The notes beneath the pieces are model-generated. The model was given only the letters and a program-made list of their open reading frames with translations. It was not told the DNA's origin and ran no database searches. A program made the translations under genes and the position numbers. This document shows positions 1 to 6,768 of a stretch of DNA of 14,734 nucleotides, one piece after another; positions within the stretch are counted from its first letter, which is position 1, and every line of letters starts with the position of its first letter. The DNA is from Actinomycetes bacterium (GTDB taxonomy: Bacteria > Actinomycetota > Acidimicrobiia > Acidimicrobiales > JAJYPT01), in the NCBI GenBank assembly GCA_021795135.1, contig JAJYPT010000024.1, forward strand, positions 1-14,734, read 5' to 3'.

Positions 1-46
1 CGAAGTGCCTAGTCCAAAAGGGTGCTTTAGGTAAAACTTTAATCAT
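1..46 (-). CDS. Possible 5' end of a divergent gene running off the left edge
   Basis: On the minus strand an ATG at 46-44 opens a frame that stays open to the window edge, about 15 codons reading MIKVLPKAPFWTRHF. There is no clear Shine-Dalgarno sequence just upstream. So little is visible that this may be chance. It is listed because it would explain why the plus-strand gene at 110 has a separate, divergent promoter region. No function can be assigned. Confidence 0.22.
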   Translation of the reverse strand, partial: MIKVLPKAPFWTRHF

Positions 47-50
47 GGTT

Positions 51-66
51 CTAAAAGTTCTTTTAG
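51..66. repeat. Short inverted repeat upstream of the 424-aa gene
   Basis: CTAAAAG (51-57) and CTTTTAG (60-66) form a perfect 7-bp stem with a TT loop, about 45 bases before the ATG at 110. No T-run follows it on the plus strand, so it is more likely an operator or chance palindrome between two starts than a terminator. Confidence 0.35.
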
Positions 67-109
67 TCTTGTCCCTTTTCCTTAAAAACAAAGTATCTTG
101 GTTTAAATA

Positions 110-1384
110 ATGTCACGAAGGTTAGAAGTCGAACTTACAAGTAAAGTAGATGATTCCCATTGGACCTGGAGGGCCGCAGGAGCGCGTCAACCAAAAGGAA
201 CTTTAGATTCATCAATACTTTCAAATAATGCAAAAGTTGGAGACGTATTAAAAGTCGAAGCGGATTTTGATATTGATGGAATAACTATTCTTTCTGTTGT
301 CCCTCAAAAGGCTAAAAAAGCCCAAAGTCAAGTATTAGAGATCAAAGGACCTTCTAAGGTTGCCCCAGATGTCACTACTTCTCTAAAGAATCAAAAGCCT
401 GCCCGCTCAGCCAAACAAGGTAGACCAAAGGTAGATTCCTCTTCATCTAGAGCTTCTAAACCCTCTACCAGGCCAAATTCTTCTCCTTCTAGAAGGCCAT
501 CTGGTCCCAAACCAGAAACACGTCCTGATACAGAACAAAGGCCAATTACAAGGCCCAAGCGGCTCACCCCTGCTAACACTCATAAAAATGAAGTTCTTGC
601 CTCACTCTCACAAGAAGAAAAACCAATTGCTGAACAGCTTTTGAGAGGTGGAATTCCAGCCGTAAGGCAAGCTATAGAAGCCCAAAATAAACAAAGCCAA
701 GAAAAGGGTGAGCCTCTTATCAACCCTGATCCCATAATGGCTATTGCAGAAAGAATTCTTCCCAAAATAAAAACAGCAACTTGGAAAGATAGAGCAGAAG
801 CTGCAATAAAAATTGTAGATGAGATTGGACTAAGAGATCTAAGGGCTGTTGTCTCAAGTGCTGATACTCGAGATGAACAAAGTCGAGAATTAGCTTCACA
901 ATTGCGTAATAGGTTAGAAACCAGACTCAAATCTGAACAAGATAAATGGGTTGCTTCTATATCATCTAATCTTGAAGAAGGACGCTTGGTAAGAGCTTTG
1001 AGACTATCTTCTCGTCCTGTTGATCTTAGTATGAAACTTCCAAGCGACTTAGCAGTCAAATTAGGCGAAGCTTCTAGTAAAGAGCTATCTGAAGACACTC
1101 CGCCAGAACGTTGGTTGGCCTTATTAGAAGCTGTGGCTAATTCACCAATTAGAAGAAATGTCAAACCTGTAGGACTGCCAAAAGATCCCACAGAACAAGT
1201 TATAGAAACCGCCAAGAGGACCCTTGGAAGAGTTCCTGGACTTGCTCCTTTGTTGGGAGTTGCCATGCCTCCTCCTCCTGGACCTAAAGTAAATAGACCA
1301 AAAAGAAGACCTCCACAGCCTTCTAGTCAATCTAAATCAGACCCAAAAAAACCTGATTTAGAAATTTCACAAGACAGTCAATAA
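110..1384 (+). CDS. Hypothetical actinobacterial protein with OB-like N-terminus and helical C-terminal half
   Basis: This is a 424-aa soluble protein of unknown function. Residues 1-70 start MSRRLEVELTS and contain a WTWRAAGARQPKG segment followed by VGDVLKVEADFDIDGITILSV, which resembles a small beta-barrel. Residues about 75-165 are low-complexity and rich in Ser, Pro, Arg and Lys, probably disordered. Residues about 166-345 are charged and mostly helical (for example TRDEQSRELASQLRNRLE). The tail is Pro/Lys-rich with a PPPPGP run. From memory, proteins starting this way occur in Acidimicrobiia-type actinobacteria with no known role; this was not searched. The ATG at 110 has no strong Shine-Dalgarno sequence. 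A poor promoter-like pair (TTGTCC at 69, TATCTT at 94, 19-base spacer) would put transcription very close to the ATG. A nucleic-acid-binding role is only a guess from the basic linker. The gene ends at a strong palindromic terminator. Confidence 0.75.
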   Translation: MSRRLEVELTSKVDDSHWTWRAAGARQPKGTLDSSILSNNAKVGDVLKVEADFDIDGITILSVVPQKAKKAQSQVLEIKGPSKVAPDVTTSLKNQKPARSAKQGRPKVDSSSSRASKPSTRPNSSPSRRPSGPKPETRPDTEQRPITRPKRLTPANTHKNEVLASLSQEEKPIAEQLLRGGIPAVRQAIEAQNKQSQEKGEPLINPDPIMAIAERILPKIKTATWKDRAEAAIKIVDEIGLRDLRAVVSSADTRDEQSRELASQLRNRLETRLKSEQDKWVASISSNLEEGRLVRALRLSSRPVDLSMKLPSDLAVKLGEASSKELSEDTPPERWLALLEAVANSPIRRNVKPVGLPKDPTEQVIETAKRTLGRVPGLAPLLGVAMPPPPGPKVNRPKRRPPQPSSQSKSDPKKPDLEISQDSQ

Positions 1385-1391
1385 CTTTAGA

Positions 1392-1455
1392 AAAAGTATA
1401 AGTAATAAAAAAAGGGATCATCTAGATGATCCCTTTTTTTATTACTTATACTTTT
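1392..1455. terminator. Perfect 32-bp palindrome acting as a bidirectional terminator
   Basis: Positions 1392-1423 are exactly the reverse complement of 1424-1455, centred on TCT|AGA. The inner part is a GGGATCATC/GATGATCCC stem flanked by A7 and T7, so each strand ends its GC stem with seven Ts, the classic intrinsic terminator form. The outer arms add AAAAGTATAAGTAAT and its complement. It lies between a plus-strand gene ending at 1384 and a minus-strand gene ending at 1522, so it can stop transcription from both sides. Confidence 0.93.
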
Positions 1456-1521
1456 GAATCAATTGATACAAAACATATACAAAATCTATCTGCATTTAGT
1501 ACTTTGAGATAATTGTTGTAG

Positions 1522-2064
1522 CTATTCTTCTACCCTGTTGATCATCAATAAAGATATAGCTAAAAAAACAATAACTATCACGCTAATACCTAGTTCTATT
1601 TGTGATTCTTGAAAATGCTGATAAGTTCCCGTGCCCTTCAAAGATAAAGAAGCTCCTACAACAAGTATCCTTCTTACAGAAGAAATAATTCCTACTATCA
1701 AAAAAGGTTTTAATTGAAAACCACCATGTGTAAAGTGTTGGACAACAGTGCCTAATAATTCCATTAAAATAATGGCCAACAGAATTTGGTTGATCACATC
1801 AATTATGGTGTAAGCAAAAGAACGACCAGAGACAAAGTCAGTAGCTGCTTTGAGCAATACATCTCCTGCGATAAATACAAGAGCCAAAGCAACAAAAGCA
1901 TAGATAACATATTCTGCTATCTTAAAAATATTTCTAAAGGCCAATAGTGATTTTTGAGACAAAACAAATGAATCTTCATTTATGTTGCCTTCAAAATCTA
2001 GCTTAGGTTTAGATGACTCAACTCTAGAACTTGAATCGAGATCTTCAACCTTCTTTTCAGCCAT
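1522..2064 (-). CDS. PsiE-like four-helix inner-membrane protein
   Basis: This 180-aa integral membrane protein resembles the phosphate-starvation-inducible PsiE family. After a hydrophilic N-terminus of about 48 residues there are four hydrophobic segments at about 51-72, 88-108, 118-137 and 156-176. The segment ILMELLGTVVQHF, followed by LKPFLIVGIISSVRRILVV, matches the PsiE pattern of a Glu in helix 2 and an Arg pair leading into a hydrophobic stretch at the end of helix 3. The biochemical role of PsiE is not established. The ATG at 2064 has a good AGGAG six bases upstream. The gene lies downstream of the GNAT gene with about 146 bases between, so it may have its own promoter, though I found no convincing -35/-10 pair. 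It ends facing the 1392-1455 terminator. Family assignment is from pattern recognition only. Confidence 0.7.
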   Translation of the reverse strand: MAEKKVEDLDSSSRVESSKPKLDFEGNINEDSFVLSQKSLLAFRNIFKIAEYVIYAFVALALVFIAGDVLLKAATDFVSGRSFAYTIIDVINQILLAIILMELLGTVVQHFTHGGFQLKPFLIVGIISSVRRILVVGASLSLKGTGTYQHFQESQIELGISVIVIVFLAISLLMINRVEE

Positions 2065-2210
2065 TTAAATCTCCTTGTCGAAAACATTACTTTAGCTCAA
2101 TGAACTTTAGGATTTAGACAAAAAGATACTATTACATTGATTTAGATGACTAAAATTTCAACTATTTATTGATAAGGTACAAAACTTTTACTTTGTTGGT
2201 ATTTAAAAAA

Positions 2211-2684
2211 TCAAACTTCAAGATGGTGATTTAGAACTATAAGACGAGCAGTGAAGCCAAATGATTCGAAAAAATTTTTAGTCAACCTATCCCCTGGAAG
2301 GGCAAAAGCATCTATAGACTTACAACCATTTTGCTTACACCAACTATAAACCTTAGACAATAAAGCTTCTCCCACTCCAACTTCTCGTGCAGCAGGTTGG
2401 ATATAGACTTCATCTATAATGCCCCAATTTGTATTATCTTCTAAAGTCTTGTAGCTAACCAATGCATACCCTACCGTATAGCTATCCCATATGCCAACCC
2501 ACACACTGTAATAGCTATCATCTATTGCTTTTTTTAGAGTTTCAAAATGTCTAAAATTAGACAAAGCTTCAAAGGCTAAGTATTCCGATCCACCTCTTTT
2601 GCTATTGAAGTCTTCAAAAGCTTGTTCTCTAAGAAAAACTAATTCTTCTAAATCTTCAAAATTAGCCAAACGTGCCGATTGCAC
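2211..2684 (-). CDS. GNAT-family N-acetyltransferase
   Basis: This 157-aa cytoplasmic protein has the layout of a single-domain GNAT acetyltransferase, which transfers an acetyl group from acetyl-CoA to an amine. Motif A is clear at about residues 89-110: a beta strand IIDEVYIQPAAR, then REVGVGEALL, the R/Q-x-x-G-x-G/A type loop that binds the CoA pyrophosphate. Motif B follows as NFFESFGFTARLIVL near 137-151. The N-terminus MQSARLANFEDLEELVFLRE fits the usual first strand and helix. The start is a GTG at 2684, two bases after the stop codon of the gene before it, so the two are probably translated together; no separate Shine-Dalgarno is evident. The substrate cannot be told from the sequence. 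Confidence 0.85.
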   Translation of the reverse strand: MQSARLANFEDLEELVFLREQAFEDFNSKRGGSEYLAFEALSNFRHFETLKKAIDDSYYSVWVGIWDSYTVGYALVSYKTLEDNTNWGIIDEVYIQPAAREVGVGEALLSKVYSWCKQNGCKSIDAFALPGDRLTKNFFESFGFTARLIVLNHHLEV

Positions 2685-2686
2685 TA

Positions 2687-3196
2687 TTATTCAGAAGCTC
2701 TAGAAGTTAATTGTTCAATTCGAACTAAAATAGTTCTACGATTTCGGTGAGAAACCTCATAATCACGTATTGCTTGTAGCTCTGGCACAGAAAGCCCTCC
2801 CAATCTTTGAACTATTTGAGAAGCAGATAAATTGTCATAAGAAGCAATACTTAGTTCATTAGATTCAGAAGCATTAGGACGTAAACGAGAAACTGGTAAT
2901 TGCTCGCTACTATTATCTGAATTGGTCTCAAAAGGCTCAATATCAGTAGTAGGCCTAGTACCCAAACCCCCAAAGGTCATAATTTGACCTATAGTTTGGT
3001 CTAGGGTCCTTTGAATTTGGTCTTGAGTCTTATTTACTACAAAAGACCCTACAAAGCGGGCAGAAGCGATTTGAGAGCTGATTTTGTCTTTGCCCTTTTG
3101 GGAAGCATGAGGCAAAGTTTCAACTATAGCTGCCGCAATGCCAAAAGGAGCAAAAAATAAACAATCCATTATTTTTTCAACAGGAGATTTATTCAC
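2687..3196 (-). CDS. Hypothetical actinobacterial protein, amphipathic N-terminus and conserved C-terminal helical motif
   Basis: The 169-aa protein has two conserved-looking ends around a variable middle. The N-terminus (about residues 8-55) reads IMDCLFFAPFGIAAAIVETLP and continues through a Lys-rich helix to ASARFVGSFVV, which looks amphipathic and may lie on a membrane. Residues about 75-118 are low-complexity. The C-terminus (about 119-165) has YDNLSASQIVQRLGGLSVPELQAI and then RDYEVSHRNRRTILVRIEQL. From memory, this helical motif (LSA..VV.RL.GLS..EL..V..YE..H..RRTVL..I..L) recurs in small actinobacterial proteins of unknown function, including lipid-droplet-associated ones. The start is GTG at 3196 with GGAAG about ten bases upstream. 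It sits between the DUF4193 gene and the GNAT gene in a tight same-strand group. Function unknown. Confidence 0.75.
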   Translation of the reverse strand: MNKSPVEKIMDCLFFAPFGIAAAIVETLPHASQKGKDKISSQIASARFVGSFVVNKTQDQIQRTLDQTIGQIMTFGGLGTRPTTDIEPFETNSDNSSEQLPVSRLRPNASESNELSIASYDNLSASQIVQRLGGLSVPELQAIRDYEVSHRNRRTILVRIEQLTSRASE

Positions 3197-3231
3197 TTTT
3201 TATTTCTTCCTTAAAACCTATAAAAACAAAC

Positions 3232-3666
3232 TTACACACAATCTCGACATAGCATATGTTCACGATCTGCTAATTGACTGGGATGTTTAACTAAAAAACA
3301 AGAGGCACAAACAAATTCACCCGGACGTTTAGGTAATACTTTGGCCGCAATTTCTGATTTGTCTTCTGGCTCTATATCTTCTTCATCTTCGTCTTCAGAG
3401 TCTTCTTCTGAATCATCTGGGACAACTAAACGCTCTCTCAAAATGACATCTAGACTAGCTTCTACTTCTTCATCTTCTTCATCTTCGTCATCTAAAACAG
3501 CAACTTCGTCTTCTTCATCTTCGTCATCTAGAACTTCATCATCATCATCATCATCGTCAATATCGACATCTTCTAGATCTTCTTCATCTGGCTCTTCATC
3601 TTCTGGAAGAATTTCGGATTCTTCTTCAAAATCATCCGGATTAGTTTTTTCAAGCTTTTTAACCAT
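3232..3666 (-). CDS. DUF4193 family protein, hyperacidic with C-terminal zinc ribbon
   Basis: This 144-aa protein has an extremely Asp/Glu-rich stretch over most of its length (about residues 10-105) and ends in a four-cysteine zinc-binding unit: C120-x2-C123 and C140-x2-C143, within FVCASCFLVKHPSQLADRE and then MLCRDCV. The segment AAKVLPKRPGEFVCASCFLV is diagnostic of DUF4193, an actinobacterial family of unknown role. The acidic stretch is much longer and purer than I recall for typical members and carries an internal tandem duplication (3474-3534). The ATG at 3666 has AAGGAA a few bases upstream. The 5' leader contains a small dyad at 3715-3737. A DNA-mimic or RNA-polymerase-associated role can be imagined from an acidic tail plus a ribbon, but that is speculation. 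A Ser-rich reading frame on the opposite strand is only the antisense of GAA/GAT codons. Confidence 0.9.
   Translation of the reverse strand: MVKKLEKTNPDDFEEESEILPEDEEPDEEDLEDVDIDDDDDDDEVLDDEDEEDEVAVLDDEDEEDEEVEASLDVILRERLVVPDDSEEDSEDEDEEDIEPEDKSEIAAKVLPKRPGEFVCASCFLVKHPSQLADREHMLCRDCV
3474..3534 (-). repeat. 36-bp in-frame tandem duplication in the acidic tract
   Basis: A 25-base segment at 3474-3498 recurs at 3510-3534 with one mismatch (AAAAC versus AGAAC at its end), offset by 36 bases, or 12 codons. In the protein this gives two copies of VLDDEDEEDE. The whole region is a GAA/GAT-codon microsatellite-like stretch prone to in-frame expansion. Confidence 0.8.
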
Positions 3667-3714
3667 AGTTTCCTTAGAGTACTGGATTTTTAATAATTAT
3701 TATGAAACATTCTT

Positions 3715-3737
3715 AGCAACCTTAAAGAAGGTTAGCT
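3715..3737. promoter_or_regulatory. Small dyad in the DUF4193 leader
   Basis: AACCTT (3718-3723) and AAGGTT (3728-3733) form a 6-bp stem with an AAAG loop, extended by AGC/GCT across a bulged A. On the minus strand it lies about 50 bases upstream of the DUF4193 start. A TTGAAG just upstream and a TGCTAAGAAT just downstream would place the dyad between a possible -35 and -10, as an operator would be. Both boxes are weak. Confidence 0.3.
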
Positions 3738-3785
3738 TCAAAAAGTAACGTTTAAGAATTAAAAAATATTGCAGAAAAAAGAAAA

Positions 3786-4045
3786 TAGTAGAGATTAAAG
3801 GGCTAATCCAAAAACCGTTGGGGCCATTCTTTCTTTCTTTTTAGCGCCATCTAATAAAAAGAGTTGCAAGAAGTGTTCTCTACTAAGTTTTTGGATTAGC
3901 CGCCCCATTTCAATGCCACCTTATACTTTTATAAATCAAAAAGCATAAGGCCCACCCGGCGCAGGGCTGAGGCTTATAGACAACTCTATGCTAAATAAAA
4001 ATTTCGTCAAGCTCCACCAGATTTTTCGTCCTGGGCATTCTTGAC
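3786..4045. ncRNA. Candidate structured RNA of unknown family (strand not settled)
   Basis: There is no credible protein gene between 3667 and 4120, yet this part is full of pairing and has GC-rich patches that stand out from the AT-rich surroundings. Helices seen: a perfect 15-bp pair 3801-3815/3887-3901; a 9-bp pair 3786-3794/3877-3885 that interleaves with it; CCTTAT-A-CTTTT (3919-3930) with AAAAG-C-ATAAGG (3939-3950); GCCC (3950-3953) with GGGC (3964-3967) around a ten-base ACCCGGCGCA loop, with ATAAG/CTTAT outside; AGCATA (3942-3947) with TATGCT (3987-3992); and GTCAAG/CTTGAC (4006-4011/4040-4045) enclosing CCAG/CTGG. Several compete, suggesting alternative folds. Hallmarks of RNase P RNA, tmRNA, SRP RNA and common riboswitches were looked for and not found. 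The minus strand would make it read-through from the LysM gene; the plus strand would need its own promoter. Confidence 0.45.
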
Positions 4046-4052
4046 TAAATGC

Positions 4053-4094
4053 AGCTAGAGAGTACAAAAAAATTTCTTTTTATACTCTCTAGCT
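4053..4094. terminator. 12-bp hairpin after the LysM gene
   Basis: AGCTAGAGAGTA (4053-4064) pairs perfectly with TACTCTCTAGCT (4083-4094) around an 18-base A/T-rich loop. It lies 26 bases beyond the stop of the minus-strand LysM gene and may end that transcript, or bound the structured region next to it. No T-run follows the stem on the minus strand, and on the plus strand only TTATTT does, so it is not a textbook intrinsic terminator. An RNA-stabilising or processing hairpin is the alternative. Confidence 0.5.
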
Positions 4095-4120
4095 TTATTT
4101 GGAAAAAATTTTTAACAAAA

Positions 4121-4933
4121 TCAAAAACGATTTGAGAGCGCTAAAACATTGTTTACGTAATGTTGGGTTGAAGCAAGAACTCCATAAGTTTTAATTGAGG
4201 TCAAGCCCTGATAATAAGCCGCTAAAGCTAGCTTAATACTACCTCCAGTTTCAATACGCAACAATTGTAAATATCTAGCACTTATTAAAATATTTTGCTG
4301 AGCATTACCTGGACCAAGCGCAACTCCAGGAAAAGCTTTATTGACATCATTTATACTCGGAGGTGTCAATTGACCTACTCCAATGGCTCCTGCAGAAGAA
4401 ACTACGTTATTATTCCACCCAGACTCTTGCCAGGCTAATCCCTCTAAGATTGTGACTGGGATTCCAGTTTGGACAGAAGCAGATTTGAAATAAGGAATAA
4501 ATACCTGTTTTTGATATGGACTTGGAAAACTAGCACTTAGTGGAGTATATCTAGGCGTAGAAGTCGTTGAAGCAACAGAAACAGTTGCAGCACTACTTTT
4601 TTGAGTTGTTTGAGTTTTTACAACAACTGCAGTAGAAGTTGGAATAGATAGCTTTTGACCTATGCTAATAAAATTAACATTTTTAATATTGTTAGCATTT
4701 GCAATAGAAGCTACACTCACTCCAAATTTAGCTGCCAAAGCTGAAAGTGTATCTCCAGACTTTACGGTATAGACAGAACCACTTTGAGCATAACTTACTC
4801 CTGAAGAACCAAGGACCAACATTATAGCGACGCCGGTACCCATAAATAGGGTTTTTACCGGCGCCCGCTGTCCCTTAGCCCGCATCCAGAAAGAATTATG
4901 TTTTATATGTTTATCTTTAAACTCATTGGCCAC
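4121..4933 (-). CDS. Secreted LysM domain lytic transglycosylase-like protein
   Basis: The 270-aa protein is exported and built to bind and probably cut peptidoglycan. Residues 1-27 are a basic n-region and 28-48 a hydrophobic segment ending VSYAQ, a signal peptide or anchor. A single LysM domain spans about 55-98 (YTVKSGDTLSALAAKFGVS, ending IGQKLSIP). A Ser/Thr-rich linker follows to about 140. The C-terminal domain (about 150-265) is an SLT-type transglycosylase fold: AWQESGW with the likely catalytic Glu170, then GAIGVGQLTP, SARYLQLL and ALAAYYQG, the usual order in this family. The start is GTG at 4933 with no good Shine-Dalgarno. An ATG 16 codons further in (before RAKGQRAP) is possible and would give a more ordinary signal peptide. 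A good promoter lies at 5039-5067. The role is probably cell-wall remodelling in growth or division. Confidence 0.87.
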   Translation of the reverse strand: MANEFKDKHIKHNSFWMRAKGQRAPVKTLFMGTGVAIMLVLGSSGVSYAQSGSVYTVKSGDTLSALAAKFGVSVASIANANNIKNVNFISIGQKLSIPTSTAVVVKTQTTQKSSAATVSVASTTSTPRYTPLSASFPSPYQKQVFIPYFKSASVQTGIPVTILEGLAWQESGWNNNVVSSAGAIGVGQLTPPSINDVNKAFPGVALGPGNAQQNILISARYLQLLRIETGGSIKLALAAYYQGLTSIKTYGVLASTQHYVNNVLALSNRF

Positions 4934-5038
4934 TGCCGCAACATAACACTCATTTTGAACTTGAACAACAAAAATTTTTAAAAAAATTTAGTAAAATTTA
5001 AAAAAGTCCTGCTAAATCAATATAAAAAAATTCTTTTT

Positions 5039-5067
5039 GTATTATGGCAAATGATTGATTTTTTCAA
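5039..5067 (-). promoter_or_regulatory. Promoter of the LysM transglycosylase gene
   Basis: On the minus strand TTGAAA (5067-5062) is followed after 17 bases by TAATAC (5044-5039), a good sigma-70-type pair. It lies in the gap after the ThyX-like gene and predicts a leader of about 95-100 bases before the GTG at 4933. That leader is almost pure A/T with no recognised riboswitch. Confidence 0.55.
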
Positions 5068-5106
5068 CAGTCGACCTAAAAACATTAAACTTATACTTTA
5101 GAGTTT

Positions 5107-6720
5107 CTAGGGTGATTTTCTTGCTTTTGCAATAGCTGATTCTTCTTGTTTGAGACGAGATAAAGAACTTTGGGAATGATCTACAAAGCGCATCATTTCT
5201 CCTATGATTTTATGTCCAGCTATTGTTTTGATTTGCTCATGCATTTGCTGGGCAATTTCGCGATAAAGAGGATGTCCTTGAGGTGAAGAACGTAGCTCCA
5301 GTAAATGCATTGCCTCTCTGGCATTCATCGTTATTGAATATCGAATTCTAAAAGCCAAAGCTACTGAATATTGAGCTTTATCTTGTCCTAAGTCATTTTT
5401 CAAAAGATTATAAAGAGAAATTGATCTTTCCATACAATGTTCGAATTGAGGTCCAAGGCCTGCATCTACAACTACTTGGGGAAGAACAAATCCATGTTGA
5501 ATTCCCAAAGATTGCCATTCGATACTCAACATACGATGTCTTTGCAGATCCCTGAAAGAACCGTAATCAGATAAGATTTCAAACTTATAAAAAGACTGTT
5601 CTAAGGCTCTTCCTGGCCTATGACGACGATTGGTTCGCTCACCTTCGTAAGCTTTTAGTATCGACAATTTTTCCTCTGTAGACATTTGAGAAACTAATTT
5701 GTCTATTTGGGTTTCAGAAATATTGACTTGAGAAAATAATGCAGCTGCTACAAGTTTATTTTCCGCCTCAGGATCCCATTGGATCAGCTGAACAGTTGGA
5801 GAGGGATCAACTGAGCTAACTTTCAAAAGTTTTGAAGATGTTTGTTGTATTTTAATTCGTTTATCAGTTAGATATTGAACCCACTTACCACCTCGTTCAG
5901 GTCTATCTAAACGAGTCAAGAAAGAAGGTATAACTTTTCGTAGTTCTTCTAAAATCAATTCACCATATTGTCTTACCTCATCTAGTTCATGGGATCTCAT
6001 CCGCAATATCAATGCCTCATAAGATTGACCACTACCATAAAGTCCTACATTAGAAATAGAAGCTGCAGGCAAAAGACCCCTAAGGGCATCCAAGGCTTGA
6101 GCTCTTATTGAGCGTTTCCAAGCTAACTCTGAAGATCCAGTTGATAAGGGAAACAATGTAGAAAGATAAGAAGACATGGGAGCATTTAAAGCTCCGTAAG
6201 TATCGAACATCCTATCCATATCTCCTACATATCTTGCACCTAAAGATGAATCTAAGATTGAGGGTTCTCTATAGTATCTATAATGTCCATTTTGCAAGCG
6301 ATTATCATAGGATATATAGCGAGTAGACTGTTCTAAATAAGACATTAATCGTCCTCTTTCTAGGACTTTTGTCAAAAGATTAGAAGCCTGTTCACAAGCT
6401 AGATGCACTCCTCCTAGTTGAGCTACTGAATCATCTCCGTATTCATTAAATACTTTCTCATAAAGCTTCTCTGCTCGCTTCAGGCCCACAGTAGCATCAA
6501 TTTCATGATCGCCACTTATATCTAATTCATCTACAAATTCATCTAAAAAAAGACGGCGCAAGCTTTTAGGAGAACGGGAATAACGAGCAAAAAGAGCTCC
6601 TTTTACAACTTCAGGTAGATTTACAAGAGCAAAAACAGGACCTTGTAGATTAGTAAAGTAGCGCCGTAAAATATCTTGCTCATCTGTTGTAAAAGACTCT
6701 TGGACATAAGAATTCATCAC
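5107..6720 (-). CDS. Tandem ThyX-like protein (FAD-dependent thymidylate synthase family)
   Basis: This 537-aa protein contains two ThyX-like units, against a usual ThyX of roughly 200-300 aa. In the N-terminal half, ERGRLMSYLEQSTRY (121-135) resembles the C-terminal part of the ThyX signature RHRxxSxNExSxRY, keeping Arg, Ser, Glu, Ser and Arg-Tyr but lacking RHR. A later LPAASISNVGLYGS and LRMRSHELDEVR (about 217-250) match the usual ThyX C-terminal region. In the C-terminal half, LQRHRMLSIEWQSLG (392-406) keeps RHR and Ser but loses the SxRY end, followed by MNAREAMHLLELRSSPQGHP. The signature is therefore split between the halves. It could build one composite active site, or be a relative that no longer makes dTMP. 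ThyX normally methylates dUMP using methylene-tetrahydrofolate, NADPH and FAD. The start is GTG at 6720 or the ATG just after it, with no strong Shine-Dalgarno. It follows helY by about 48 bases and is probably the last gene of the tat-helY operon. Confidence 0.8.
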   Translation of the reverse strand: MMNSYVQESFTTDEQDILRRYFTNLQGPVFALVNLPEVVKGALFARYSRSPKSLRRLFLDEFVDELDISGDHEIDATVGLKRAEKLYEKVFNEYGDDSVAQLGGVHLACEQASNLLTKVLERGRLMSYLEQSTRYISYDNRLQNGHYRYYREPSILDSSLGARYVGDMDRMFDTYGALNAPMSSYLSTLFPLSTGSSELAWKRSIRAQALDALRGLLPAASISNVGLYGSGQSYEALILRMRSHELDEVRQYGELILEELRKVIPSFLTRLDRPERGGKWVQYLTDKRIKIQQTSSKLLKVSSVDPSPTVQLIQWDPEAENKLVAAALFSQVNISETQIDKLVSQMSTEEKLSILKAYEGERTNRRHRPGRALEQSFYKFEILSDYGSFRDLQRHRMLSIEWQSLGIQHGFVLPQVVVDAGLGPQFEHCMERSISLYNLLKNDLGQDKAQYSVALAFRIRYSITMNAREAMHLLELRSSPQGHPLYREIAQQMHEQIKTIAGHKIIGEMMRFVDHSQSSLSRLKQEESAIAKARKSP

Positions 6721-6768
6721 TATAGATTCTAATAGAACCTGTAGTAATGAAGGTGGATGGTACGAGAA

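Noticed and set aside
580..1266. 228-aa minus-strand open frame
   Set aside because: It is opposite the 424-aa gene, has no recognisable domains or start signals, and the plus-strand product looks like a real conserved protein.
3341..3748. Long Ser-rich open frame on the plus strand
   Set aside because: It is the antisense of the GAA/GAT-rich DUF4193 gene. Codons for Asp and Glu read backwards give Ser, and there is no ribosome-binding site.
3786..4094. tmRNA, RNase P RNA, SRP RNA, or cobalamin/TPP/c-di-AMP riboswitch
   Set aside because: AGCTCCACCA at 4010-4019 resembles a tmRNA 3' end, but no T-arm or matching 5' acceptor is present. The conserved cores of the others are missing on both strands.
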